Below, piece by piece: positions 17,501-25,734 of a DNA stretch of 46,931 nucleotides. A model generated the notes under the pieces. That model was given only the letters and a program-made list of their open reading frames with translations, ran no database searches and was not told the DNA's origin. Numbering within the stretch: position 1 is the stretch's first letter; the number at the start of each line of letters is the position of its first letter. The stretch covers positions 1-46,931 of the forward strand of contig JAUXUK010000068.1 in NCBI GenBank assembly GCA_030680805.1, read 5' to 3'. A program made the position numbers and the translations under genes. Source of the DNA: Sulfuritalea sp. (GTDB taxonomy: Bacteria; Pseudomonadota; Gammaproteobacteria; Burkholderiales; Rhodocyclaceae).

Positions 17501-17650
17501 GGAAGCACTGATCAAGTCACGTTTCGTCATTCCGGCGAAAGCCGGAATCCAGAAGAATCATGGCACTGGACACCGGCTTTGCCACCCCGCGAAGCGGAAT
17601 CCAAGGCATGCAGAGCCGCCGGTGTGACGGCTTATTCAGCGCTTCCCTAG
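17497..17650. mobile_element. Composite palindromic (MITE-like) element between converging genes
   Basis: 154 bp bounded by inverted repeats of 20 bp: CTAGGGAAGCaCTGAtcAAG on the left and, reverse complemented, CTAGGGAAGCgCTGAatAAG on the right (17 of 20 identical). Inside are a TCATTCCGGCGAAAGCCGGAATCC hairpin (from about 17527) and a CACCGGC...GCCGGTGTGACG stem interrupted by CCCCGCGAAGCGGAATCC, a sequence shared with the 61-bp repeats at 23154 and 38635. Both flanking genes end in the TAG of these terminal repeats (17498-17500 and 17647-17649). No transposase frame is present. It may also act as a two-way terminator. Confidence 0.75.
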
Positions 17651-19605
17651 GCCTTGAAGCAACGCACGGCGTGCGTTGCGCCGAACAGGGTCTCGACCGG
17701 ATAGGTACCGCGACAGGCCTCATCCGCCCGCGGGCAACGCGGATGGAAATGACAGCCCGAGGGCGGATTGGCCGGCGACGGCATGTCGCCCGCCAGCTTC
17801 ACCGCGGTTACCAGGCCGTCGATCCGCGGCACCGCGGACAGCAGTGCCTGCGTATAGGGATGCCGCGGCCGGCGCAGGACCTCGTCTGCCGTGCCCCGCT
17901 CCACCACGCGCCCGAGGTACATCACCGCCACATCGTGAGCCAGATAATCCACCACGGCGATGTTGTGCGTGATGAAGAGATAGGCGAGCTTCAGGTCGCG
18001 CTGCAGGTCGGACAGCAGGTTGAGGATCTGCGCCTGCACCGAAACGTCCAGCGCCGAAGTCGGCTCGTCGCAGATCAGCAGTTGCGGATTCACCGCCAAT
18101 GCGCGGGCGATGGCGATGCGCTGCCGCTGCCCGCCGGAAAACTCGTGCGGATAGCGGGTCGCCATGTCGGCGCGCAGGCCGACCTGCTCCAGCAGCGCGC
18201 CGATCATCGCCTGCGGACCGCCGCCGGCGATTGTTCCCAGTGCCTGCATGCCCTCGGCGATGATGTCGCCGATGCGCAGGCGCGGGTTGAGCGAGGCAAA
18301 GGGGTCCTGGAATACCATCTGCATTTTCGCGCGCAGCGGCCGCAGTTCATTGGCCGAGCGCGTGGTGAGCTCCACGCCGTCGAGTTGCACGCTGCCGCCG
18401 GTCGGCCGGATCAATTGCAGCATGGCCTTGCCCGCGGTCGTCTTGCCGCAGCCCGACTCGCCCACCAGTGCCAGCGTGCGCCCCGGCATCAGTCGCAGCG
18501 ACATGCCATCGACTGCGCGCACGGCGCCGACGGCGCGCTGCAGGATGCCGCGCCGAATCGGAAAGTGCACCTGCAAATCCCTGACGTCCAGCAGTGGCGT
18601 CGAATCGACCGCAATCGCCGTACCGCCAGCGCCGACTTTTCTGGCAACACCTGGCGCGGCAACCGGCAGGAAGCAACGCACGCGCTGTGCGCCATCCACC
18701 TCGCGCCACGGCGGCGGCGCCTCGCGGCAGTCCGCCATGACCTCGCTGCAACGGTCGACGAAGCGGCAGCCGGGGTGCACGGTATCGGCCGCCGGCACGC
18801 TGCCGGGAATCGTTGCCAGCCTGCCGCCGCGCCGTTCGGCATCGGGCAGCGCGGCGAACAGGCGCACCGAATACGGATGCGCCGGCTGCGCGAAAAATTG
18901 CGCCCGTGACGCTTCTTCCACCAGTTGCCCGGCATACATCACGCCGACGCGATCGGCCATGCGCGCTACCACGCCGAGGTCGTGCGTGATGAGCAGCAGC
19001 GCCATGCCCTGCGTGCGCCGCAGATCGTCGAGCAGGTCGAGCACCTGGGCCTGGATCGTCACGTCCAGCGCCGTGGTCGGCTCGTCGGCGATCAAGAGGC
19101 GCGGCGCGCCGGCCAGTGCAATGGCGATCATTACGCGCTGGCGCAGGCCGCCGGAGAGCTGGAACGGATATTCGTCCAGCCGCCGCCGCGGATCGGGAAT
19201 GCCGACCTGGTCGAGCAGCTCCGCCGCTCGAGCGCGCGCCGCGGCGCCGCGCAAGGCCGAATGCAGTTCCAGCGCTTCGACAATCTGGCGGCCCACGGTG
19301 AGCACCGGGTTGAGGCTGGTCGCCGGTTCCTGGAAGATCATGCCGATGCCGCCGCCACGCACGTCACGCATGCCAGACTCGGGCAGCGCCAGCAGGTCGC
19401 CACCCTCGAACTCGACCGCGCCGCCCGTCACCTGCGCCGCGGCCGGCAAGAGGCGCATGATGCCCAGCGCCGTCATCGACTTGCCGCAACCCGATTCACC
19501 GAGCAGTGCGAAGCATTCGCCCGCCGCGATGTCGAAGCTGACGCCATCCACCGGACGCGCGGCGCCGATGTGAACCGAGAGATCGCGCACCGAAAGAATG
19601 TTCAT
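17647..19605 (-). CDS. yejF: Peptide ABC transporter, double ATP-binding protein (YejF type)
   Basis: A 652-residue fusion of two oligopeptide-type ATPase domains. Each half has Walker A GESGCGK(S/T) (about residues 36 and 393), a signature (LSGGLRQR in the first, FSGGQRQR in the second) and Walker B ending in DEPT. Both halves carry the C-terminal oligopeptide extension with Cys-rich PGCRF and SGCHFHPRCPRA motifs. With the two permeases upstream this matches the YejABEF layout of a microcin C/peptide importer. A perfect copy of the 25-bp dispersed repeat lies in the linker between the halves (KVGAGGTAI). The stop codon lies in the terminal repeat of the palindromic element. The periplasmic binding protein is not in the window. 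Confidence 0.92.
   Translation of the reverse strand: MNILSVRDLSVHIGAARPVDGVSFDIAAGECFALLGESGCGKSMTALGIMRLLPAAAQVTGGAVEFEGGDLLALPESGMRDVRGGGIGMIFQEPATSLNPVLTVGRQIVEALELHSALRGAAARARAAELLDQVGIPDPRRRLDEYPFQLSGGLRQRVMIAIALAGAPRLLIADEPTTALDVTIQAQVLDLLDDLRRTQGMALLLITHDLGVVARMADRVGVMYAGQLVEEASRAQFFAQPAHPYSVRLFAALPDAERRGGRLATIPGSVPAADTVHPGCRFVDRCSEVMADCREAPPPWREVDGAQRVRCFLPVAAPGVARKVGAGGTAIAVDSTPLLDVRDLQVHFPIRRGILQRAVGAVRAVDGMSLRLMPGRTLALVGESGCGKTTAGKAMLQLIRPTGGSVQLDGVELTTRSANELRPLRAKMQMVFQDPFASLNPRLRIGDIIAEGMQALGTIAGGGPQAMIGALLEQVGLRADMATRYPHEFSGGQRQRIAIARALAVNPQLLICDEPTSALDVSVQAQILNLLSDLQRDLKLAYLFITHNIAVVDYLAHDVAVMYLGRVVERGTADEVLRRPRHPYTQALLSAVPRIDGLVTAVKLAGDMPSPANPPSGCHFHPRCPRADEACRGTYPVETLFGATHAVRCFKA
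18616..18640 (-). repeat. 25-bp dispersed repeat, copy 4
   Basis: The reverse complement reads AAAAGTCGGCGCTGGC, ggt, ACGGCG: all 22 fixed positions match. In the sense strand of yejF it encodes K-V-G-A-G-G-T-A in the linker between the two ATPase domains, where extra residues would be tolerated. Confidence 0.8.
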
Positions 19606-19634
19606 CCCAGGCCGGCAAAGCCGGTAACAGCATT

Positions 19635-19741
19635 ACCGCAGAGGCGCAGAGGCGCAGAGAAAAGCCGCAGAGAGAAAGTCGGGAAAAAGCGGGATCGCGC
19701 CTTCCTCTGCGAAGCCTCTGCGCCTCCGCGCCTCTGCGGCG
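19635..19741. repeat. Long palindromic repeat of the CCGCAGAGGCGCAGAGG type, copy 2
   Basis: An imperfect palindrome of about 107 bp: ACCGCAGAGGCGCAGAGG on the left and CCTCTGCGCCTCCGCGCC followed by TCTGCGG on the right. It lies between yejE and yejF, inside the operon. It is the same family as 12016-12114. Confidence 0.85.
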
Positions 19742-19753
19742 AGGTTATTTGTC

Positions 19754-21130
19754 TCACGCAGACGACCTCGGATCGAAAGCATCGCGCACGGCGTCGGCGA
19801 ACAGGTTGGCGGCCAGCACCAGCGCGAACATGAAGCTGAAGGCGGCCAGCAGCGACCACCACACCATCGGCTCGCGCGCCAGTTCCATGCGTGCCGTGTT
19901 GATCATGGTGCCAAAGGAAATCGTGGTCGGATCGACGCCGACGCCGACATAGGACAGCACCGCCTCGGCCAGCACCAGGCCGGAGAAATCCATCACCAGC
20001 GAGATCAGCACGATGTGCATCAGGTTGGGCAGGATGTGGCGGCGCATGATGGCGAAGCGGCCGACGCCGAAGGCCTGCGCGGCCTGCACGAATTCCAGCT
20101 CGCGCAGCTTCAGCGTCTCGCCGCGCAAGAGCCGCGCGACGCCGGTCCAACTGGTCATGCCGAGGATCAGGCACAGCGCCAGCAGGCGCGCATCGGCGCG
20201 CTCGGCGGAGGTGGCGAACCACTGCGGATGGGTGTCGATCACCACCTGCATCATCAGCACGGATGCCGCGATCAGCAGCACGCCGGGGATCGAACTCAGC
20301 GTGGTGTAGACATACTGGATCAGGTCATCGACCCAGCCGCCGACATAGCCGGCGAGGATGCCCAGCAGCACCGCCAGCGGCAACATCACCAGCGTAGTCA
20401 GGGTGCCGATCAGCAGACCGGTGCGGATGCTTTTGAGCGACAGGTAGAGCACGTCCTGCCCCACCTTGTCGGTGCCGAAGACGTGGTAGCCGCCGCCGAG
20501 CGAGATCGCGATGCCCAGCAGCAGCAGGATCGGCAGCAGGGTCAGGACCACGGCGCGAATCGCCATCCCCCCATCGCCGACTCTGAGCATCTCCACGACG
20601 TCGAGGCCGCGCACCCGGCACCACAAAAACACCAGCAGCAGCCAAAGGGCCAGGCCTCCTGCGCATCCGCGCGAGACGCGCAGCGCAATGTCGAATTCGT
20701 GGCCGCTCAGATTCTCGCCGAGATGCGCGCCGCCAAATTTCAGTCGCGGGAACTCCCGCTGCGCCGAATTCTCCAGCGCCTCCTTGGAATACAGATGCGT
20801 CGCCAGCGGCGCCGAATAGGTCTTTTCCGCCCGCTGCCGCAGACCGGACAGCAGCGCATCGAGCGCCGAATGCACCTCCACCGCATACCGTGCCGGGGTG
20901 CCCGGCTGAGACTCCAGGCGCGCCCGGTAGTGCAGCGAATCAAGCAGCCCGATCAGGACGAAAGCGGCGAGCACCGTCGCCGCGGCCATCGCCACGCCGT
21001 TCCTCGCCACGCGCCCCCAGGCCGCGCGCAGGGCATCCTGCCGTCGCGCCCACAGCATCAGCGCCACGATCACGGCGATCAAGACGAACAGCAGCGCATC
21101 CGACCAGAGCAGTACCGGCTGAATCATCAT
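19754..21130 (-). CDS. yejE: Peptide ABC transporter permease (YejE/DppC type)
   Basis: A 458-residue inner-membrane permease. The C-terminal half is a typical BPD_transp_1 domain with the EAA loop (TSWTGVARLLRGETLKLRELEFVQAAQAFGV, interrupted here only by normal variation) and several membrane segments. The N-terminal half is unusually long: a first segment near residue 15-35, a second near 50-70, a periplasmic region of about 100 residues, a third near 170-190 and a short loop before the canonical domain, as known in YejE proteins. The start is taken as the first of two adjacent ATGs (21130 or 21127), after a G-rich ribosome site. A nine-base-pair hairpin lies just upstream. Confidence 0.88.
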   Translation of the reverse strand: MMIQPVLLWSDALLFVLIAVIVALMLWARRQDALRAAWGRVARNGVAMAAATVLAAFVLIGLLDSLHYRARLESQPGTPARYAVEVHSALDALLSGLRQRAEKTYSAPLATHLYSKEALENSAQREFPRLKFGGAHLGENLSGHEFDIALRVSRGCAGGLALWLLLVFLWCRVRGLDVVEMLRVGDGGMAIRAVVLTLLPILLLLGIAISLGGGYHVFGTDKVGQDVLYLSLKSIRTGLLIGTLTTLVMLPLAVLLGILAGYVGGWVDDLIQYVYTTLSSIPGVLLIAASVLMMQVVIDTHPQWFATSAERADARLLALCLILGMTSWTGVARLLRGETLKLRELEFVQAAQAFGVGRFAIMRRHILPNLMHIVLISLVMDFSGLVLAEAVLSYVGVGVDPTTISFGTMINTARMELAREPMVWWSLLAAFSFMFALVLAANLFADAVRDAFDPRSSA

Positions 21131-21145
21131 GCGCCCACCCCCCAG

Positions 21146-21166
21146 CCCCCGCCCCAAGGGCGGGGG
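21146..21166. promoter_or_regulatory. Strong GC hairpin just before the yejE start
   Basis: CCCCCGCCC-CAA-GGGCGGGGG forms a nine-base-pair stem with a three-base loop, 15 bases upstream of the yejE ATG on the leftward transcript and next to the G-rich ribosome site. The 112-bp gap between yejB and yejE also contains a GGCCGCTGACGCGGCC stem and CTTGGGGCGGCCC, which recurs at about 41786. It may be repeat-derived and could dampen yejE translation. Confidence 0.55.
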
Positions 21167-21242
21167 TGACACATGTTCGGCCGCTGACGCGGCCTCCGTA
21201 AGGTTGGCTGGCGCCGGCTTGGGGCGGCCCTGCGCACGGCGC

Positions 21243-22220
21243 TCATTGCAGCCGCACCCGCGGATCGGCCAGAGTGTAGGAGATGTCGGTCAGCAAGAGG
21301 CCGACGATATAGAGCACCGACCCGATGAAGACCATGGAGCGCACCACGGCGAAGTCCTGCGCGTTGATCGCGTCGATGGTGTAGCTGCCCAGGCCCGGCA
21401 CGCCGAAGAAGGATTCGGTCAGCAGGCTGCCCATGAACAGGGTCGGAATCACCACCACCACGCCGGTGAGGATCGGAATCAGCGCGTTCCTCAGCACATG
21501 GCGGAACAGCACCACACGCTCGGGCAGGCCCTTGGCGCGCGCGGTGCGCACGTAGTCGCGGCCGATCTCTTCGAGGAAGATGGTGCGATACCAGCGTGCC
21601 GAGCTGCCGATGCCGCCGATCACGCCGATGATCACCGGCAAAATCAAAAACTTCGCCGCGTCGAGGCCGCCGCTGTAGCCCGAGATCGGCACCAGGTGCC
21701 AGACCTTGGACACCAGCCACTGGCCGCCGATGATGTAGAACAAGCCGGAAATCGACATCATCGCCACGCACAGCACCACGCCGGCGAAATCCAGCGTAGT
21801 GGCGCGGAAGAACACCAGCAGCAGGGCGAAGGAAATCGCCACGAAGAGGCCGAGGACGAAGGTCGGCACCGCGATCGCCAGGCTCGGCCCCATGCGCGTG
21901 CCGATCTCGCGCGCAATGTCGCGACCGTCGTCGGCGCGGCCGAAATCGCCGACGAACATGCGCACCGACTTGCTGAACAGGATGGTATCGGTCAGCGCGG
22001 CGCTGCCCGCCGCGGCCGAGTTCCAGACCAGCGGCTTGTCGTAGCCGCGCTCGGCCTTCCACTTCTGGATCGCCTCCGGCGTCACGCGCTTGACGCCGAG
22101 TTGCATGCGCGCCATGTCGTCCGGCGTGTTCACCACAAAGAACAGGGCGAAGGTGAACAGATTCACGCCGATCAATATCGGCAGCGCGTAGAGCAGGCGG
22201 CGGATGACGTAGGCGAGCAT
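21243..22220 (-). CDS. yejB: Peptide ABC transporter permease (YejB/DppB type)
   Basis: A 325-residue permease of the DppB family. It begins MLAYVIRRLLYALPILIGVN, the typical first membrane segment, followed by a large periplasmic loop and a BPD_transp_1 domain with the EAA loop RTIFLEEIGRDYVRTARAKG. It ends LADPRVRLQ, the usual C-terminus of this family (TLADPRIR). The start ATG shares one base with the stop of the YdjM-like gene (TGATG), which fixes the start; longer frames upstream are spurious. It pairs with YejE and the double ATPase to form a complete translocator lacking only the binding protein. Confidence 0.93.
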   Translation of the reverse strand: MLAYVIRRLLYALPILIGVNLFTFALFFVVNTPDDMARMQLGVKRVTPEAIQKWKAERGYDKPLVWNSAAAGSAALTDTILFSKSVRMFVGDFGRADDGRDIAREIGTRMGPSLAIAVPTFVLGLFVAISFALLLVFFRATTLDFAGVVLCVAMMSISGLFYIIGGQWLVSKVWHLVPISGYSGGLDAAKFLILPVIIGVIGGIGSSARWYRTIFLEEIGRDYVRTARAKGLPERVVLFRHVLRNALIPILTGVVVVIPTLFMGSLLTESFFGVPGLGSYTIDAINAQDFAVVRSMVFIGSVLYIVGLLLTDISYTLADPRVRLQ

Positions 22221-23287
22221 CAGCGCAAGTAGGAAAGGTCGCGGCCCAGCAGCATGGCGAGAAAGTCGTGGCGCATCGCGGGCGAAAAATCGTGACGGCT
22301 GACAAACTCCGTCGCCGCTCCCGCGCCGCGCCACTCGATGCCCCAGATCGGCGCGATGGCCGTGGGCTGCATGGCATAGCGCGCATCGCCGACAAAGTTC
22401 GGACGGGTACGATCCTGCACGATGAAGCCGTCGGAAAACACCCGGAAGCGTTCGATGTCGCGCAGCCGCTTCGCGTCGCCCGCCGCCAGTTTTTGCGTCG
22501 CGGCCGCATCGACCAGCGCCGCCGACATCCCGGGATAGTGGCGCACATTCAGGCCCAGATGAAAGGCATCCACCTGCACCCGCCCGTCATGCACGTAGAG
22601 CGAGCGCCAAAGCACCAGGTTGGCCATCGAGGGCTTGACCGACAGCTGCGTCGCCTGATGCCCGCGCGCCTGCGCCAGCGCCACGGCTGCTGATTCCACC
22701 CGCTGCTGCTGGGAAAAGCTGAAGCCGAAATAGGCGGCGCCCAGCAGCAGGCTCCAGCGCACTGCGCGCGAACCCGGTTGGCGCAGGAAGAGGAACAGCG
22801 GCACCGCCAGCAACAGCGTGAACACCGGATCGACCACGGCGATCAGGTTCCAGGCGGCCTTGTGCTGCGAGAACGGCAACCACAGATGCGTGCCGTAACT
22901 GGTGCAGGCATCGAGCAAGGGGTGCGGCAGATAGCCGGCGAAGCTGCACAGGTAGAGGGTGGCGAAGCTCATGCGCCGCCGCAGCAGGGGCCACAGCAGC
23001 AGGGCCGCGATCAGCGCGCCGAAGGGCACGAAGGCCAGCGCATGGGTGAAGTGGCGGTGGTAGTCGAGCACCAGCAGCGCATCGCCGCCGCTCTGGATCA
23101 ACACATCGGCATCCGGCAGCAAGCCGGCCGCTGCGCCCACGCCGGCCGCCAGCCGCCGGGTCGGACCTTGTCCGCCGGGAATTCCGCTTCGCGGGCCGGC
23201 GAACGCCGACTTTTCGTCCTTGTTCCGCAGCGAGGCCACACCCGCCGCAAACGCCGCGCCCATCACGGCGTGAGTAACAATATCCAT
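22220..23287 (-). CDS. YdjM-like inner-membrane metal-dependent hydrolase (DUF457)
   Basis: A 355-residue membrane protein. It begins with the family signature MDIVTHAVMGAAFAAGVA and continues with GLLPDADVLI and HRHFTHALAFVPFGALIA, whose His/Asp residues define the LexA-binding, inner-membrane-associated putative hydrolases. Several hydrophobic segments occupy the first 200 residues; the last 150 are soluble. Between SLRNKD and RRLAAG the protein carries about 20 extra residues (EKSAFAGPRSGIPGGQGPT) encoded by a 61-bp dispersed repeat inserted in frame. The stop overlaps the yejB start by one base, so it is transcribed with the importer, though a functional link is not known. Confidence 0.85.
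   Translation of the reverse strand: MDIVTHAVMGAAFAAGVASLRNKDEKSAFAGPRSGIPGGQGPTRRLAAGVGAAAGLLPDADVLIQSGGDALLVLDYHRHFTHALAFVPFGALIAALLLWPLLRRRMSFATLYLCSFAGYLPHPLLDACTSYGTHLWLPFSQHKAAWNLIAVVDPVFTLLLAVPLFLFLRQPGSRAVRWSLLLGAAYFGFSFSQQQRVESAAVALAQARGHQATQLSVKPSMANLVLWRSLYVHDGRVQVDAFHLGLNVRHYPGMSAALVDAAATQKLAAGDAKRLRDIERFRVFSDGFIVQDRTRPNFVGDARYAMQPTAIAPIWGIEWRGAGAATEFVSRHDFSPAMRHDFLAMLLGRDLSYLR
23154..23214 (-). repeat. 61-bp dispersed repeat inside a coding sequence
   Basis: The reverse complement begins AAAAGTCGGCG, contains GCCGGCCCGCGAAGCGGAAT and ends GTCCGACCCGGCG. It has exactly the same length as, and strong similarity to, 38635-38695. It lies near the 5' end of the YdjM-like gene and encodes an in-frame insertion. 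The ends resemble those of the 25-bp repeat, so the short form may be a deletion derivative. Confidence 0.8.
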
Positions 23288-23303
23288 AGGCGAATGTTAG
23301 TGC

Positions 23304-23603
23304 CTAATTCGTCCCGCCGGGAGGTGGCTTGCGCCCGAAGCGCCCGAGCAAACCCTTCGCCTTCTGCCGCGCGATGAACTCCTCGTTACGTGGCCAGGCG
23401 CCAGTGGTCCAGCGGGACTTCACGGCGCCGGCGGCAGCGAACACGTCACCGGCAGCCAAACCCAGCCACGGCGGCCCGTTGATGTCCTCCTGGCTCAGCG
23501 GCCCGATGTCGAACGCGGCCAGCATCGGGAACAGGCCGGAGGCGACAAACACCAGCCCGATCCCCAGGGCGGCGCGCGGCGAGAGATTCTGCGACTGGCT
23601 CAT
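23304..23603 (-). CDS. Small two-helix membrane protein, unknown function
   Basis: A 99-residue protein not recognised. Starting from MSQSQNLSPRAALGIG it has one clear hydrophobic helix (GLVFVASGLFPMLAAF) and a second weaker one (PPWLGLAAGDVFAAAGAV), then a basic soluble tail (FIARQKAKGLLGRFGRKPPPGG). The start at ATG 23603 has no good ribosome site; an in-frame start further upstream is possible. The gene precedes the YdjM-like gene by 16 bases and is probably the first gene of the leftward yej-linked operon. Confidence 0.6.
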   Translation of the reverse strand: MSQSQNLSPRAALGIGLVFVASGLFPMLAAFDIGPLSQEDINGPPWLGLAAGDVFAAAGAVKSRWTTGAWPRNEEFIARQKAKGLLGRFGRKPPPGGTN

Positions 23604-23724
23604 GATGCCGCGATTATGCCCCGCCAGCGCCAGGGCCGGACGCGCCGCAACGGCGGGTGTTGGCATTCCCGCCGCGGCAGCCCTACAATCATCGACTGAC
23701 GAGTCCAGCACTTCCCCACACCCG

Positions 23725-24606
23725 ATGGATCAACCCCGCGCCATTCTTTTCGCCGACATCGCCGGCAGCACCGGACTCTACGAGCAGAGCGGCGACACCG
23801 TGGCGCTCGAAGCGGTGGTCAATTGCCTGGATTGCCTGAGGACCGCCACCACGGGCAACGGCGGCCGCGTGATCAAGACCATCGGCGACGAACTGATGGC
23901 GGTCTTCGACACGGCCGCGCAAGCCATTCTGGCGGCCAACGCGATGCAATCGACCTTCGAGGGAACGGTAGGCGGCAAGGCCGGCATCCGGCTGCGCATC
24001 GGCTGCCACTTTGGCCCGGTGATCGAGGCCGATGGCGACTGCTTCGGCGACACCGTGAACCTCGCGTCGCGCCTGACTGCACTGGCCACGCCCGACCAGA
24101 TCCTGACCTCCCGCGAAACCTACGAGGTGCTGCCCTCCTATCTGCAGGCCACCTGCCGCAAGCTGTATTCGACGACCGTCAAGGGGCGCAAGGGCAAGGT
24201 CACCATCATCGAAGCCCTGTGGAAGCAGGACCAGGGACAGACCATCCTTTCCGACAATTCCGCCGCCGACGAAGCCCCTTCGAAGGACGCAAGAATCACC
24301 TACAAAGGCAAGCTGTGGACGGTGGATGAACTGCATCCCGAGGCCTCGATCGGACGCGACGAAAAGAGTACCGTGGTCGTCGCCGCGGCAACGGCCTCGC
24401 GCCACCACGCTCGCGTTATCCTGCGCCAGGAGAAGATCGTAATCGTCGATCAGTCCAGCAATGGCACCTTCGTCCGCCTGCAGAACGGCCAGGAGCTGCT
24501 GCTGCGCCGGGAGGAACTGGTGCTGGCCGGACGGGTGCAGGTCGGCCTGGGCGCCTCGGTGAATTCCAGCGGCGAAGAACGGGTGGTGATCGACGTCGAG
24601 CGCTGA
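23725..24606 (+). CDS. Class III nucleotide cyclase fused to an FHA domain
   Basis: A 293-residue protein. The N-terminal adenylate/guanylate cyclase domain (about 1-170) keeps the catalytic set: the metal aspartates in FADIAGSTGLY and TIGDELMAVF, Lys in VIKTIGDE, and the transition-state Asn/Arg in FGDTVNLASRL. The C-terminal FHA domain (about 190-290) has the phosphothreonine-binding signature IGRDE, ASRHHARV and SSNGTFV. Such fusions make cAMP and may be steered by phosphorylated partners; the nucleotide is not certain. The start is the ATG at 23725; the longer open frame upstream is antisense to the small membrane protein. It stands alone, divergent from the yej-linked operon. Confidence 0.92.
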   Translation: MDQPRAILFADIAGSTGLYEQSGDTVALEAVVNCLDCLRTATTGNGGRVIKTIGDELMAVFDTAAQAILAANAMQSTFEGTVGGKAGIRLRIGCHFGPVIEADGDCFGDTVNLASRLTALATPDQILTSRETYEVLPSYLQATCRKLYSTTVKGRKGKVTIIEALWKQDQGQTILSDNSAADEAPSKDARITYKGKLWTVDELHPEASIGRDEKSTVVVAAATASRHHARVILRQEKIVIVDQSSNGTFVRLQNGQELLLRREELVLAGRVQVGLGASVNSSGEERVVIDVER

Positions 24607-24711
24607 TGATGCCCCCGCGGAGTGGGCCGGTGCGGCAGAGGATGGCGTTCTCACCCGCCGCGCCCTAAAATTGCGGCTGTTCGCAATCCGCTGCTCCAGA
24701 GAGGAAACCCC

Positions 24712-25068
24712 TTGAAACACCTGACACGCTCGATCATCCTGCTCAGCCTCGCCCTCGCCAACCCGGCGGTCGCCGAAGATGTCGAGGCCGGCCTCGCCGC
24801 CGTCAAGCAGCTTGGCACCCTGAACGGGCAGGCGCTGGCCTGTGCCGAGAAAGACGCCGCCGCACACGCCAGGCTGCTGATGCTGGCCCACGCCCCGAAA
24901 ACGGCTCGCTTTGGCGCGGCCTATGAGGAGGCCACGCAGGAAGGCTACCTGGCCCAAACGAAAGTTTCCGGCACCTGCCCCGATGCGAAAACCCTGGCCG
25001 GCGGAATCGACGAAGTCGCGCAGCGGCTGAAGGCGGCATTGCCCGCGGCCCAGCCCGCCGCAAAGTAG
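24712..25068 (+). CDS. Small exported protein, unknown function
   Basis: A 118-residue protein with a signal peptide (about 1-19, TRSIILLSLALANPAVAED). The mature part is helical with two cysteines (ALACAEK and SGTCPD) that may form a disulphide. The start is a TTG at 24712 fixed by the ribosome site AGAGGAAA; no ATG is suitably placed. TAAAAT at about 24666 may be its minus-10 box. It lies nine bases before the SCO1/SenC gene, so both probably act in the periplasm together; I do not recognise the family. Confidence 0.8.
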   Translation: MKHLTRSIILLSLALANPAVAEDVEAGLAAVKQLGTLNGQALACAEKDAAAHARLLMLAHAPKTARFGAAYEEATQEGYLAQTKVSGTCPDAKTLAGGIDEVAQRLKAALPAAQPAAK

Positions 25069-25077
25069 GGACCGGAA

Positions 25078-25734
25078 ATGGAAGGCTTGCGCGTCCCGGC
25101 GCTGTGCGCCCTGTGCCTGACGCTGTGCTGTGTCCTGCCTGCAATGGGCCAGACCGCCAGCGCCGTGCCGAGGCATACGGAAGAACCGGCGGAAGCCACC
25201 AACCTCGTCCCGCGCTACCTGTTGCAGGACCCGCGCGGTCGGGTCGTGACGCAGGAGAGCTTCCGCGGACGCTTCCAGCTCATCGCCTTCGGCTTCATCT
25301 CCTGCCCCGATGTCTGCCCGACCACCCTGCTCGGCTTCAGGAACATCATCGAAGCCCTCGGCGACAAGGCCGGACGCCTGCAACCGCTGTTCATCACGGT
25401 CGACCCGGAGCGCGACAGCGCCTCCGTGCTGCGCGAATACACCTCCGCCTTCCACCCCGCGATCCTCGGCCTGCGGGGCAGCCCGGAGCTCCTGCAACGC
25501 GCGGCGGACAGCTTCCGCGTGCGCTACGAAAAGGTACGGGAACCCGGCGCCGCGGCCGATATCTACACCATGGATCATTCGACCGGGATGTACCTGCTGG
25601 ACGGCGACGGGCGCTTCCTCGTCAAGTTCTCCATCAACGCGCCGACACAGGAAATTGCCGCGCGCATCAGTGCCCTGATGGATGCCGATCACTCGCGGCC
25701 GCCCGGCCGACGCGGCAACGCGCCGTTACGCTGA
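25078..25734 (+). CDS. SCO1/SenC copper chaperone-like thioredoxin-fold protein
   Basis: A 218-residue exported protein of the SCO family, which delivers copper to cytochrome oxidase or handles redox stress in the periplasm. The signal peptide covers about residues 1-24. The copper ligands are intact: C76 and C80 in ISCPDVCP and His167 in IYTMDHS. TVDPERD, also typical, is present. The final 15 residues are basic. It follows the small exported protein by nine bases, and no oxidase genes are in the window. Confidence 0.93.
   Translation: MEGLRVPALCALCLTLCCVLPAMGQTASAVPRHTEEPAEATNLVPRYLLQDPRGRVVTQESFRGRFQLIAFGFISCPDVCPTTLLGFRNIIEALGDKAGRLQPLFITVDPERDSASVLREYTSAFHPAILGLRGSPELLQRAADSFRVRYEKVREPGAAADIYTMDHSTGMYLLDGDGRFLVKFSINAPTQEIAARISALMDADHSRPPGRRGNAPLR

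Noticed and set aside
19754..22220. Assignment of the permeases to Opp/Dpp with a missing partner nearby
   Set aside because: The double ATPase and the long N-terminal part of the second permease fit the Yej type better; no binding protein is present either way.
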